This document shows positions 17,559 to 26,234 of a DNA stretch of 64,000 bases, in pieces (the stretch's first letter is position 1; each line of letters starts with the position of its first letter). The notes under the pieces are model-generated. The model worked only from the letters and a program-made list of their open reading frames with translations. It was not told where the DNA came from and searched no databases. Source of the DNA: Mesorhizobium sp. WSM4904 (GTDB lineage Bacteria; Pseudomonadota; Alphaproteobacteria; Rhizobiales; Rhizobiaceae). The position numbers and the translations under genes were made by a program. The stretch is taken from NCBI RefSeq assembly GCF_029674545.1, contig NZ_CP121354.1, positions 5,031,001 through 5,095,000 on the forward strand, written 5' to 3'.

Positions 17559-18362
17559 TCACCCGCGGAGTTCTAGTGCGGTGAAGTACCCAACTACTTG
17601 CCAATAACTGCTATCGGTCTCCACGCTCTTTATATTGACTTCGCCATTATTGTCATGCGCGAGCGCCCCTTGGTTGCCGCCAAGGATGTAAATACGCCCC
17701 TTGCCTGCATCAGACACAAAAAATGCAACGTGGCCATGAGACGCATCGCTTTTTAACTTAAAGACGACCAAATCCCCGACGCTAGGTTTCTCATCTTCGC
17801 CCAATTTCCTTCCCCAATTGCTGCGAAAAGAAGAAGAGGCAGCACTTTTGGTTGGCCCTGCAAATCCGGTCGTGTCACGACCTTTCGCCCCTTGCTGAAT
17901 GCACCAATTAACGAACGCGGCACACCACGCCGTCGTATCACCGGCCGGCTTTCTTGTTGTCGTGGCATCAAAAAAAGAAACAATAACCGGATTGGCGCGT
18001 ACGGGCCATTCCTTGACATAGTTCACCCAATTGTCGCCGTATCTCCCTTGGCCAACCTCGAAGAAAAAGTTCGCAACCTCGAACGGTGTCGTTTTCGACG
18101 GCGCCTTCGCTAGTATCTCTTTAGCTACCTGCACTTCGGCAAGGTAAGGAGCTTCCCTGCCCGTCTTTTTGTATTCATCAATGAATTCCCCAACTGTCGG
18201 CACTCGTCCATCCTTAGTCAGAGACGTGCCAGGCTCAATCCCCACATCGTCGGGGATGGCCCACGAGGGGCGGATGCTGCCCACGAGTACGGGAGCTACT
18301 AGCGCTGCCGCAGTTCCCAACTTTATTGTGCTGCGGCGCGAAATACAAAACTTTTGCGTCAT
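17559..18362 (-). CDS. Tat-exported CHAP/TIGR02594-like protein
   Basis: Protein of 267 residues. It starts with a twin-arginine signal (SRRSTIKLGTAAALVAPVLV), so it should be exported folded. After a ~100-residue helical region comes the catalytic-type block TTAWCAAFVNWCIQQGAKG with Cys147, and later ASHGHVAFFVSD with the partner His, followed by GGNQG. This Cys...His arrangement is that of the TIGR02594/CHAP papain-like fold, used elsewhere for peptide or cell-wall amide cleavage. It is the first gene of an AT-rich two-gene operon with the trypsin-like protease. The substrate is not known. Confidence 0.8.
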   Translation of the reverse strand: MTQKFCISRRSTIKLGTAAALVAPVLVGSIRPSWAIPDDVGIEPGTSLTKDGRVPTVGEFIDEYKKTGREAPYLAEVQVAKEILAKAPSKTTPFEVANFFFEVGQGRYGDNWVNYVKEWPVRANPVIVSFFDATTTRKPAGDTTAWCAAFVNWCIQQGAKGRDTTGFAGPTKSAASSSFRSNWGRKLGEDEKPSVGDLVVFKLKSDASHGHVAFFVSDAGKGRIYILGGNQGALAHDNNGEVNIKSVETDSSYWQVVGYFTALELRG

Positions 18363-18446
18363 CGTAGATGCTCCCCATCAAAGTCAGCAAATACTCTACC
18401 GCAGACACTGCAACGCGAAAAGTCGATTCTGTTTTTGGCCGAAACT

Positions 18447-19277
18447 TCAGAACAAGAACGCCGCCGTGGCAGGGTCCGGCCCCGTCCGGCCGTCCGCGGA
18501 GTCCATGCCGCGGACGGTCTGCATGTCGTTGTCATCCAGCTCGAAATCGAAGACGTCGAAATTGGCGGCGATGCGGTCCTGGTGGATCGACTTTGGGATG
18601 ACGACCAGCCCTTGCTGCAGATGCCAGCGGATGATGACCTGCGCCACCGACTTGCCGTGCTTCTTCGCGATCCCTTCAAGCGTCGGGTCGGCGAGCAGCC
18701 GGCCGCTGCCCAGCGGGCTCCAGCTTTCGATGCGGATGTCGTGCTTCTTGTGGAACTCGCGCTTGCCGCGCTGCTGGAAGCGCGGGTGCAATTCGATCTG
18801 GTTGACCGCCGGCGTCACGCCGGTCTCGCCGATGATGCGCTCCAGATGGTCCTGGTTGAAGTTCGACACGCCGACCGATCTGATGCGGCCGGCTTCTCTG
18901 AGCTCGACCAGCGCCTTCCAGGCCTCGACATATTGGTTCTGGCTGGGCACCGGCCAGTGGATCAGGAAGAGGTCGATCTGGTCGATGCCGAGCTTTCGCA
19001 TCGTGTCGTCGAAAGAGCGGAGCGCCGCATCGCGCCGATGGCCGCCGTTGCGAAGCTTTGAGGTGATGAACAGCTCGTTCCTCGGCACGCCGGCAGAGCG
19101 GATCGCCTCGCCCACGCCTTCCTCGTTGCGGTAGCCCTCGGCGGTATCGATGAGGCGGTAGCCGGCCTCGATCCCCCAGCGCACGACTTGTGACGTGATA
19201 TCCGGATCGACCTGCCACACGCCGAGCCCGATCTGGGGAATGGTGGCGCCGTCGTTCAATGTCAGCTGTTCAGGCAT
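18447..19277 (-). CDS. Aldo/keto reductase, AKR5-like
   Basis: NADPH-dependent oxidoreductase of 276 residues with a TIM-barrel pattern: IPQIGLGVWQV, then YRLIDTAEGYRNEEGVGEAI carrying the catalytic Asp and Tyr, LFITSKLRNG with the Lys, and DLFLIHWP with the His. The cofactor region VIPKSIHQDRIAANF is intact near the C-terminus. The family reduces small aldehydes, ketones or 2,5-diketogluconate. I use the ATG at 19277, which has AAGGACATCCAC before it; an alternative ATG lies six codons upstream. It stands alone between the AT-rich island and the divergent chemotaxis-type genes. Confidence 0.9.
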   Translation of the reverse strand: MPEQLTLNDGATIPQIGLGVWQVDPDITSQVVRWGIEAGYRLIDTAEGYRNEEGVGEAIRSAGVPRNELFITSKLRNGGHRRDAALRSFDDTMRKLGIDQIDLFLIHWPVPSQNQYVEAWKALVELREAGRIRSVGVSNFNQDHLERIIGETGVTPAVNQIELHPRFQQRGKREFHKKHDIRIESWSPLGSGRLLADPTLEGIAKKHGKSVAQVIIRWHLQQGLVVIPKSIHQDRIAANFDVFDFELDDNDMQTVRGMDSADGRTGPDPATAAFLF

Positions 19278-19477
19278 GTGGATGTCCTTCTGCACGGTGG
19301 GGTTGGCCCCGCTCTATCTAGGCTGCGCTTCCATGAATGCGAGTCGATGACGTCGAAGCTGCCAATCTCCCCATCTTCCAGCGCCACACCTGCTGCTCTC
19401 AAGCCCCGCGCCCGGCCATGGAACATAGTCCCGCCTTTGCCCATTGTGGTTTGGGGGTAAGACCACGAGCCCATTCC

Positions 19478-20572
19478 ATGGCCGACGATCGAAACCGAAT
19501 CTCACCCGCCCGCGAGACAAGCTCGCCGCAAGGAGTGGCCCGCAATCGCTTCATCATCGTCATCGGGGCGTCAGCCGGCGGGGTGGAGCCGCTGAAGCAG
19601 ATCGTGAGCGACCTGCCCGCCGATCTGCCGGCAGCCGTGTTCGTCGTGCTGCATGTCGGTCAGGTCAGCTACCTGCCGGGAATCCTCGCCCGCGTGGCAA
19701 CCCTCAAAACCTCGGTGGCCAGGAACGGCGCGGGGTTCAAGGCCGGCAACATCTATGTCGCGCCGCCCGGCTTCCATCTTCTCCTGCATGGCGATCACAT
19801 GATGCTGCGACGCGGACCGCGCGAGAACCTCGCCCGGCCGGCGATCGACCCTTTGTTCCGCTCGGCGGCGCTGAGCTACGGTGCGAGCGTCATCGGCGTG
19901 CTGCTTTCGGGCTCGCTTTCCGACGGCACCGCCGGCCTGAGGGCGATCAAGGCTGTCGGCGGCCTGGCGGTCGTCCAGCACCCGAAGGACACGCTGGTGC
20001 CTTCCATGGTGGAAAGCGCGCTGCACTACGTCGAGATCGACCATTGCCTGCCGGCGGCGAAGCTCGGCGGCTTGCTGGCGCGACTGGCCGCCGAGCCGGC
20101 CGGCGAAACCTTGCGTGCGCCACCGACTGTGAGACTGGAAGCGGCCATCGCCGCGCAGGAGCATTCGACCATGGAAAATGAAGCTCGATTAGGCGAACTC
20201 TCGGTCTTTACATGCCCGGAATGCCACGGGCCGTTGTGGGAGGTCGAAGACGGTGACATGCTGCGCTATCGGTGTCATACCGGCCATGCTTTTACCGCCG
20301 ACGCGATGATGGAGGCGCAAGCGATCGAGGCGGACGAGATATTGTGGAGCCTGCTGCGATCGCATCAGCAGCGGGCAGCGTTTGCCCGGCGCATGGCCGA
20401 GCGGGAGAGGACGATGGATCGCTCCGAACTCGCCGCCGAACTCGGCAGGCGAGCCATGGAGTACGAAGCGGATGCGGCCCTCATCGGCAGCATCCTCGAA
20501 AGCAGACGGGTTCAGGTAACAGGCAATGGCTCGGTCGACGAGGAAAGCAACCACAAGGAAGGCAAAGGCTAG
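19478..20572 (+). CDS. CheB-type methylesterase with C-terminal zinc-ribbon-like part
   Basis: Protein of 364 residues without a receiver domain. The CheB catalytic Ser, His and Asp are visible in VIGASAGGVEPL, VVLHVGQVSYLP and LSGSLSDGTAGL. After the esterase domain (to about residue 190) comes CPECHGPLWEVEDG with RCHTGHAF, two Cys-x-x-Cys/His-like pairs that look like a small zinc ribbon, then a helical tail. Its last 47 bases overlap the start of the next gene in another frame. It probably serves a sensory system built from the next two genes rather than flagellar chemotaxis, since no other che genes are present. The start ATG lacks a strong ribosome site. Confidence 0.85.
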   Translation: MADDRNRISPARETSSPQGVARNRFIIVIGASAGGVEPLKQIVSDLPADLPAAVFVVLHVGQVSYLPGILARVATLKTSVARNGAGFKAGNIYVAPPGFHLLLHGDHMMLRRGPRENLARPAIDPLFRSAALSYGASVIGVLLSGSLSDGTAGLRAIKAVGGLAVVQHPKDTLVPSMVESALHYVEIDHCLPAAKLGGLLARLAAEPAGETLRAPPTVRLEAAIAAQEHSTMENEARLGELSVFTCPECHGPLWEVEDGDMLRYRCHTGHAFTADAMMEAQAIEADEILWSLLRSHQQRAAFARRMAERERTMDRSELAAELGRRAMEYEADAALIGSILESRRVQVTGNGSVDEESNHKEGKG

Positions 20573-23500
20573 TTCACGCGAAGCCGAGAAACAGCCCGCG
20601 CCCTTCCCTGTCGTCGGCATCGGCGCGTCGGCTGGTGGCATCGGGGCGCTGCAGAGATTCTTTCCGGAAGTTCCAGCTGACAGCGGCTTTGCCTATGTGG
20701 TGATCCAGCATCTCGACGCCGAGCACGAAAGCGTGCTCGCAAGCATCATCCAGCGCTGCACCACGATCGAAACGAAGACCGCGGCCGAGGGGCTGGAGTT
20801 CGAACCCGACCACATCTACGTCACCCCGCCGGGCGTCTCGGTGACAGTCGAGGGTCGGCGTTTTCACGTGGCCAAGATGACCACCATGCGCGCCAGACGA
20901 ACGCCGATCGACGATTTCTTCGCCTCGCTGGCGCACGACCAGGCAGAGAATACGGCCGGGATCATTCTTTCCGGCACCGGGAGCGACGGCACGATCGGGC
21001 TGAGGGCAATCAAGGAGCGCGGCGGGCTGACGCTGGCGCAGGAAGGCGCCGAATATGATGGCATGATGCGAAGCGCCGTCCAGAGCGGCATGATCGACAT
21101 GGTGCTTCCCGCGGAAGAGATGGCCGCCAAGCTGGTCGGCTATTTCAGCCAAGCCAAACGCATGGAAAGCGAGCGCGACCGCCGCAAGCGCGAGGTGGCC
21201 GAACAGCTTTCGCGCATCGCGGCGCTGCTTCGCGTGCGCACCGGCCACGATTTCAGCGGCTACAAGGACAACACCATCCTGCGGCGCATCCAGCGCCGCA
21301 TGCAGGTGCTGCAGATCGACGATCCGACCGCCTTCTACGAGCGGCTGCGCGACGAGCCGCAGCAGGTCGACCTTCTGTTCCAGGACCTTCTGATCGGCGT
21401 GACCAGCTTCTTCCGCGACCCGCACGCCTTCGAAGCGCTGGAACGCTTCGTCATCCCCAAGCTTTTCGAGGACCGCAAGTCGGACGAGACGATCAGGGTC
21501 TGGGTGCCGGGATGCGCCACCGGCGAGGAAGCCTATTCGATCGCCATGCTCTTGAAGGAGAGCGCGCCGCGGGGCGCTGCCTCGCCCAACCTGCAGATCT
21601 TCGCCACCGACATCGACGAGCGCGCCCTGGAAGTAGCCCGCGCCGGCCGCTATCCGGCGACGATCGCGACCGATGTGACGCCCAAGCGCCTCAAGGAATT
21701 CTTCTCGCGCGAGGACGGCACCTATCGCGTTTCCGCCGATTTGCGCGAGATCTGCCTGTTCTCGGCGCACAATCTGTTGCGCGATCCGCCCTTTTCCAAG
21801 CTCGACCTGATCGCCTGCCGCAACCTGCTGATCTACATGGGACCGGAACTGCAGGAGAAGATCGTCCCGATCTTCCACTACGCGCTGCGCAACAACGGCT
21901 ATCTCTTTCTCGGCTCCTCGGAGAACGTCACCCGCCACGGACGCCTGTTCTCGACCACCGACAAGGCGAGCCGCATCTTCCAGAAGCGAAGCGGGGTCGC
22001 CATGCAGCGGCTGCCGGAATTCCCGCTGGCGGCGGCCAGGCAGGCGCCCCCGATCGCGCGCCGGGGGACGACGGCGACAACCCTGCGGGAAGTCGCGGAG
22101 CGGGTCCTCGTCGAGCGCTATTCGCCGGTCTACGTGGTCATCAACGCCGACGGCGAACTGCTGCACAGCTCGGCAGGCACGGGCAAATATCTGGAGCTCG
22201 CCGCCGGCGCCCCCGACCACAACGTGTTTTCGATGGCGCGCCGCGGGCTTCGCATGGATTTGCGGGCGGCGCTCCACAAGGCGGTCAGCACCGGGCAGGC
22301 GGCGGTCCAGAACAAGATCAGCATCGGCACCAATGGCGGGCGCCAGACGATCAGCCTGGCCGTGCAGCCGCTGCCACCCGACGGCTCGTCCGACCCACTC
22401 TACATGTTGGTCTTCAGGGATGTGGGCGGCATCAAGCCGGAGGCCGAGGACGAACCGGTCCACCCGACCGACGATGTCGAAAGCGCCAATGTCAGCCAGC
22501 TCGAAAAGGAGCTGAGGGAAACCAGGGAGCGGCTGCAGATCACCACGGAGGAGCTCGAATCCTCCAACGAGGAGCTGAAGTCCTCCAATGAGGAACTGTC
22601 CTCGATCAACGAGGAACTGCAATCCTCCAACGAGGAGCTGGAGACCTCCAAGGAGGAACTGCAGTCGATCAACGAGGAACTGCAGACCGTCAATGCCGAG
22701 CTCAACATCCGCGTCGACGAGCTCAGCCGCGCCAACAACGACATGGCGAACCTGCTCGAAAGCACGCAGATCGCGACCGTGTTCCTCGACCGCGAGCTCT
22801 GCATCAAGAACTTCACGCCGACGGCGCGCGACCTGTTCAGGCTGGTCGAGAGCGATGTAGGGCGGCCGCTCGCGCATGTGCGCCCGCGCTTCCCCGCCGA
22901 CGGTCTGCAGACCGACATGGAGCAGGTGCTGCACAGGCTCGGTACGATCGAGCGGCAGATCGGAGGCGTCGACAACGGCAAGCGCTACATGATGCGGGTG
23001 CTGCCCTATCGGACGGTCGACAATGTCATCGCCGGCGTGGTCGTCACTTTTGTCGACGTCACCAAGATCGCGCAGGCGGAAGAAAGGATCGGCGCGCTTT
23101 CGCACGACCTGCGCAACCGCGTCGAGAGCCTGGAGACGCTGCTCGACCTGGTGCCGGTGGGCATCATCATCGCCGAACAAGCCAATGGCACGATTCGCGC
23201 CAACCGTCGCGCCATGGAGCTCTCCGGCATGCCCGCCACGGATGGCAAGCTACCGGCCCTGTCGCTGATGTCGAACGGCGCCGCTGTGGAAACGGAGGAC
23301 CAGCCCCTGCAGAAGGCGATGCGAACGGGCAAGCCGATCCGCGCCTACGAGGCGAGAATCGCGCGGGCGGACGGCAGCAGCATCGACGTGGCGATATCGG
23401 CCAATCCGCTGTTCGACGAGTCCGGCAAAGTTCGCGGCGCAATCTCGACCCTGGTCGACATATCGGACCACAAGGAGGCGGAGCGCAGCAAGGAAAGGCT

Positions 23501-24101
23501 GGTGCATGAATTGCAGCACCGCGTGAAGAACATCCTCGCCACGATCACCGCGTTGGCCTCGCGCATGATCCGCTCATCAAGCTCGATAGGCGAATTCTCG
23601 ACCTCGTTCCACGAGCGATTGCACGCGATGGCGCGCACGCATGAGGTGCTGTCATCCTACAATTGGGGCAACACCGACCTCGAGCAGTTGCTCAGGGCGA
23701 CGTTTTCTCCTTTCGGCAGCCGGGAAGGCCAGGCCCTCGTTATCCGGGGCCGGCCGTTCCTTCTCGACGCAGCAACGGCGGCGACGCTCGGCATGGTGTT
23801 CTTCGAGCTTGCCAGCAACGCCGCCAAATACGGAGCGCTTTCCGTCGACACCGGCCGCGTCGAAGTCTCCTGGGACGTGGTGAAGCCCGGCACGTTGTCG
23901 ATCAGTTGGAAGGAAACCGGTGGCCCGGCCGTGGAAGAGCCGTCGCGCATGAATTTCGGAACAACTTTCATCCAGCAGAGTTTAGAGTACGAGCTGGCAG
24001 GGAGGGTAGCGTTGAACTTCAGGCCCACCGGCCTGGAGTGCCTGCTTGAAATTCCTCTGCCCGAGACGGAAGCCTTCGAGCTGTTGCCCAGCCACGCATG
24101 A
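20526..24101 (+). CDS. CheB-CheR-PAS-PAS-HWE histidine kinase hybrid
   Basis: Protein of 1191 residues. Order: CheB esterase (Ser35 in GIGASAGGIG, His in VIQHLDAEHES, Asp in GTGSDGTIGL); CheR methyltransferase (GVTSFFRDPHAFEAL, then the SAM loop VPGCATGEEAYS, and FATDIDERAL) to about residue 480; a coiled coil at about 658-745 built from repeats like SSNEELKSSNEEL; two PAS domains; and a C-terminal kinase with the H-box LQHRVKNILATI near 997. The late ISWKETGGP is the W-x-E motif of HWE kinases. The N-box reads FFELASNAAKYGALS, with Phe where His is usual. Such hybrids are thought to link methylation chemistry to stress signalling. It overlaps the genes on both sides. Confidence 0.9.
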   Translation: MARSTRKATTRKAKASSREAEKQPAPFPVVGIGASAGGIGALQRFFPEVPADSGFAYVVIQHLDAEHESVLASIIQRCTTIETKTAAEGLEFEPDHIYVTPPGVSVTVEGRRFHVAKMTTMRARRTPIDDFFASLAHDQAENTAGIILSGTGSDGTIGLRAIKERGGLTLAQEGAEYDGMMRSAVQSGMIDMVLPAEEMAAKLVGYFSQAKRMESERDRRKREVAEQLSRIAALLRVRTGHDFSGYKDNTILRRIQRRMQVLQIDDPTAFYERLRDEPQQVDLLFQDLLIGVTSFFRDPHAFEALERFVIPKLFEDRKSDETIRVWVPGCATGEEAYSIAMLLKESAPRGAASPNLQIFATDIDERALEVARAGRYPATIATDVTPKRLKEFFSREDGTYRVSADLREICLFSAHNLLRDPPFSKLDLIACRNLLIYMGPELQEKIVPIFHYALRNNGYLFLGSSENVTRHGRLFSTTDKASRIFQKRSGVAMQRLPEFPLAAARQAPPIARRGTTATTLREVAERVLVERYSPVYVVINADGELLHSSAGTGKYLELAAGAPDHNVFSMARRGLRMDLRAALHKAVSTGQAAVQNKISIGTNGGRQTISLAVQPLPPDGSSDPLYMLVFRDVGGIKPEAEDEPVHPTDDVESANVSQLEKELRETRERLQITTEELESSNEELKSSNEELSSINEELQSSNEELETSKEELQSINEELQTVNAELNIRVDELSRANNDMANLLESTQIATVFLDRELCIKNFTPTARDLFRLVESDVGRPLAHVRPRFPADGLQTDMEQVLHRLGTIERQIGGVDNGKRYMMRVLPYRTVDNVIAGVVVTFVDVTKIAQAEERIGALSHDLRNRVESLETLLDLVPVGIIIAEQANGTIRANRRAMELSGMPATDGKLPALSLMSNGAAVETEDQPLQKAMRTGKPIRAYEARIARADGSSIDVAISANPLFDESGKVRGAISTLVDISDHKEAERSKERLVHELQHRVKNILATITALASRMIRSSSSIGEFSTSFHERLHAMARTHEVLSSYNWGNTDLEQLLRATFSPFGSREGQALVIRGRPFLLDAATAATLGMVFFELASNAAKYGALSVDTGRVEVSWDVVKPGTLSISWKETGGPAVEEPSRMNFGTTFIQQSLEYELAGRVALNFRPTGLECLLEIPLPETEAFELLPSHA

Positions 24102-24478
24102 ACAAGAGCGCCCCACTATCCGGCCTGAGGATCCTCGTCGTCGAGGATACTTTCCTGGTCGCGCTCGATCTTTCCGACGAATTGACCGATGCGGGCTGCG
24201 ATGTCGTCGGACCCGCGCCCTCCGTCCAAGAGGCGCTCGAGCAGATCGACGGCGTCGAGCTGGACGGGGCGGTGCTCGACGTCAACCTGCATGGCGAACG
24301 CAGCTTCCCGATCGCCGAGCATCTCGCGGCCCGCGACGTGCCTTTTGTCTTCCTCACCGGCTATGACAGCGCCACGATCTTTCCCGATCGGTTCCAGGAT
24401 TCGCCGAGACTGTCGAAGCCCGTCGAAAGCCGATTGCTGATCGAGGCGGTCGCGCGGTTTGGCAACAACAAGCATTGA
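24098..24478 (+). CDS. Single-domain response regulator
   Basis: Receiver domain alone, 126 residues. The acidic pair is at VVEDTF near residues 16-17, the phospho-acceptor is Asp61 in AVLDVNLHG, the switch Thr lies in FLTGYDS, and the conserved Lys is in SKPVE near 108. The start overlaps the stop of the hybrid kinase by four bases (ATGA), so it is almost certainly its phosphorylation partner. No output domain exists; it may act as a phosphate sink or bind a protein partner, as single-domain regulators paired with HWE kinases do in other Rhizobiales. Confidence 0.9.
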   Translation: MNKSAPLSGLRILVVEDTFLVALDLSDELTDAGCDVVGPAPSVQEALEQIDGVELDGAVLDVNLHGERSFPIAEHLAARDVPFVFLTGYDSATIFPDRFQDSPRLSKPVESRLLIEAVARFGNNKH

Positions 24479-24484
24479 GGGTTC

Positions 24485-24514
24485 TTCCCTTCTCCCCTTT
24501 GCGGGAGAAGGGAA
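24485..24514. terminator. Bidirectional hairpin between response regulator and TetR gene
   Basis: TTCCCTTCTCCC and GGGAGAAGGGAA form a perfect 12-base-pair stem with a six-base loop, located between two convergent genes. It resembles one arm of the dispersed repeat family and could stop transcription from both sides. Confidence 0.6.
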
Positions 24515-24517
24515 GCC

Positions 24518-25129
24518 TCACCCCCTCGCCCCGAACCTCAACCCATCCATCAAGAGCTTCACCAGCCTTCCCGACCGCTCGCGCCAGTCGGGGGTGTTGG
24601 GGGCGGAGTAGATGCCGCCGAGCGCATGCATCACATCGGAAGCGTCGACATCGGCGCGGATTTTTCCCGACGCGGCGGCCGCCTCGACCAGGGCTCGCAT
24701 GGCGCCTGAGACGCGGCCCGACGTATCCGAGAACAGCGTCGAGTTGGTGGTCAGCAGGACTCGCAGGCTTGTGGCGAGCCCTCGCTTGGTGGCGATGTAG
24801 TCGACGAAGCGCTGCATCCAAAGCTCCAGCGCGACATCGGCCGGATGATCGCGGGCGAGTTCGTCGGCCGCCTGGCAGAGACCTTCCACCTCGCGGCGGT
24901 AGACCACCTCGACCAGATGCTCGCGCGTCGGGAAATGCCGGTAGAGCGTGCCGATGCCGACCCCTGCCCGCTTCGCGATCTCCTCCAGCGAAGCATCGAC
25001 GCCGTCCTTAGCGAAAGCCTGCGCCGCCACCTCGACCAGCTTGTCGCGGTTGCGCTGCGCATCGGCGCGCAGCGGCTTCGGCGCCGAGCTTTCAGGCTTC
25101 TCGTCAGTCTCCGGCGGCTGGTCGGCCAC
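24518..25129 (-). CDS. TetR/AcrR-family transcriptional regulator
   Basis: Regulator of about 203 residues. The helix-turn-helix is ASLEEIAKRAGVGIGTLYRH, followed by FPTREHLVEVVYRREVE, the standard TetR link into the ligand domain. The C-terminal half is helical, as expected for ligand binding and dimerisation. The longest frame begins with a GTG at 25201, but that codon lies inside a perfect operator-like palindrome. I prefer the GTG at 25129, which has GGAG six bases upstream and starts just before the charged leader. It probably represses itself. No co-divergent target gene is present within 480 bases, so its other targets are unclear. Confidence 0.8.
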   Translation of the reverse strand: MADQPPETDEKPESSAPKPLRADAQRNRDKLVEVAAQAFAKDGVDASLEEIAKRAGVGIGTLYRHFPTREHLVEVVYRREVEGLCQAADELARDHPADVALELWMQRFVDYIATKRGLATSLRVLLTTNSTLFSDTSGRVSGAMRALVEAAAASGKIRADVDASDVMHALGGIYSAPNTPDWRERSGRLVKLLMDGLRFGARG

Positions 25130-25189
25130 TTTTTTCTCCACTCTCGCAATATGGGGGTTGAACCAAAACGGCCCAGTCCCCACGTAAAT

Positions 25190-25209
25190 AAACGGAGGCA
25201 CCTCCGTTT
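25190..25209. promoter_or_regulatory. Palindromic operator for the TetR-family regulator
   Basis: AAACGGAGGCACCTCCGTTT: two perfect nine-base arms around a CA centre. It lies about 60 bases upstream of the preferred TetR start, the usual place for an autoregulatory site. Confidence 0.7.
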
Positions 25210-25318
25210 TAGTGGAGCACCTTTATCATATAATTAGGGGAAGCGGTATGTCACGTGTTGAGACATTGAAGACCAGAACTTCCCCTGCCCGCCGGAGAAT
25301 AGGGGCGTTCGCACGTGA

Positions 25319-25600
25319 GGTCGTCATCCTAGGGCGGAGCAAGGAGCGAAGCGACGCGGCGCAGACCCTAGGATCCATGCCGTTACCTGCGAGCACAGCG
25401 GCAGTGCAGAATTCTGATGCGCCGCATTCCTTCGCGATCGTCACGGCATGGATCCTCGGGTCAAGCCCTGGGTCAAGCCCGAGGATGACGAATGGAGAGG
25501 TTGGCGGGACAGCACCCGCTCTGCCCTGCTCGTCCTCCGCGGCAGTTGCGGATGGTGGACCGGGCATCTCCCCCGCAAGGGGGAAATTGGCAGCTTCGCC
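25319..25600. repeat. Mosaic of dispersed repeats in the TetR-aldehyde oxidoreductase interval
   Basis: The 480-base gap before the aldehyde oxidoreductase operon holds no convincing gene. It contains a module beginning GTCATCCTAGGG and ending CCCTAGGATCC (25324-25377), a partly mirrored stretch with GGATCCTCGGGTCAAGCC, then a module with CGTCCTCCGCGGCAG and a CTCCCCCGCAAGGGGG arm. The same modules recur at 55970-56205. Confidence 0.65.
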
Positions 25601-25685
25601 GCCGGCACAATCACCGCCCTTGCCCCATCCCGCCCAAGCCCCATTTCCATCCGCCTAGCGTCCAGCAATTGGAGCCCGACGCCTC

Positions 25686-26234
25686 ATGACCAGCCAAACC
25701 ATCATCGATCCTCCCGAAGACGGCCATTTCAGGAACGGCTCAACCGCACGGCCCAGTCCGACCACGCTTTCCATCCATCTCACCATCAATGGCGAGACCC
25801 GTACGCTCGACGTCGAGCCGCGCGTCACGCTGCTCGACGCGTTGCGCGACCGGCTCTCCCTCACCGGCACCAAGAAAGGCTGTGACCAGGGCCAGTGCGG
25901 CGCCTGCACCGTCCATGTCGACGGCCAAAGGGTGTTGGCCTGCCTGACCTTGGCAGCACAAGTCGAGGGACGCTCGATCACCACCATCGAAGGGCTGGCC
26001 GACGCGGACGGCACGCTCAACGCCGTGCAGGCCGCCTTCCTCGAGCAGGACGCCTTCCAGTGCGGCTATTGCACGCCGGGACAGATCATGTCGGCGGTGG
26101 CCTGCATCCGCGAGGGCCATGCCGGCTCCGACGAGGAAATCCGCGAATATATGGCCGGCAACCTATGCCGCTGCGGCGCCTATCCGCACATCGTCGCCGC
26201 CGTTCGCCAGGCAGCCAGGGAGCTCCGCTCATGA
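25686..26234 (+). CDS. Aldehyde oxidoreductase (2Fe-2S) subunit, PaoA-like
   Basis: Small iron-sulfur subunit of a xanthine-oxidase-family molybdoenzyme, 182 residues. The plant-ferredoxin-type cluster is GCDQGQCGACTVHVDG with a further Cys in VLACLTL; the second cluster is QCGYCTPGQ and NLCRCGAY. It passes electrons from the molybdenum site to FAD. The N-terminal 35 residues are polar and lack the twin-arginine signal of E. coli PaoA, so the enzyme should be cytoplasmic. The stop overlaps the start of the FAD subunit by four bases. Confidence 0.9.
   Translation: MTSQTIIDPPEDGHFRNGSTARPSPTTLSIHLTINGETRTLDVEPRVTLLDALRDRLSLTGTKKGCDQGQCGACTVHVDGQRVLACLTLAAQVEGRSITTIEGLADADGTLNAVQAAFLEQDAFQCGYCTPGQIMSAVACIREGHAGSDEEIREYMAGNLCRCGAYPHIVAAVRQAARELRS

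Noticed and set aside
20574..23180. Long minus-strand frame of 868 codons
   Set aside because: Antisense of the CheB-CheR kinase hybrid, produced by GC-rich codon bias.
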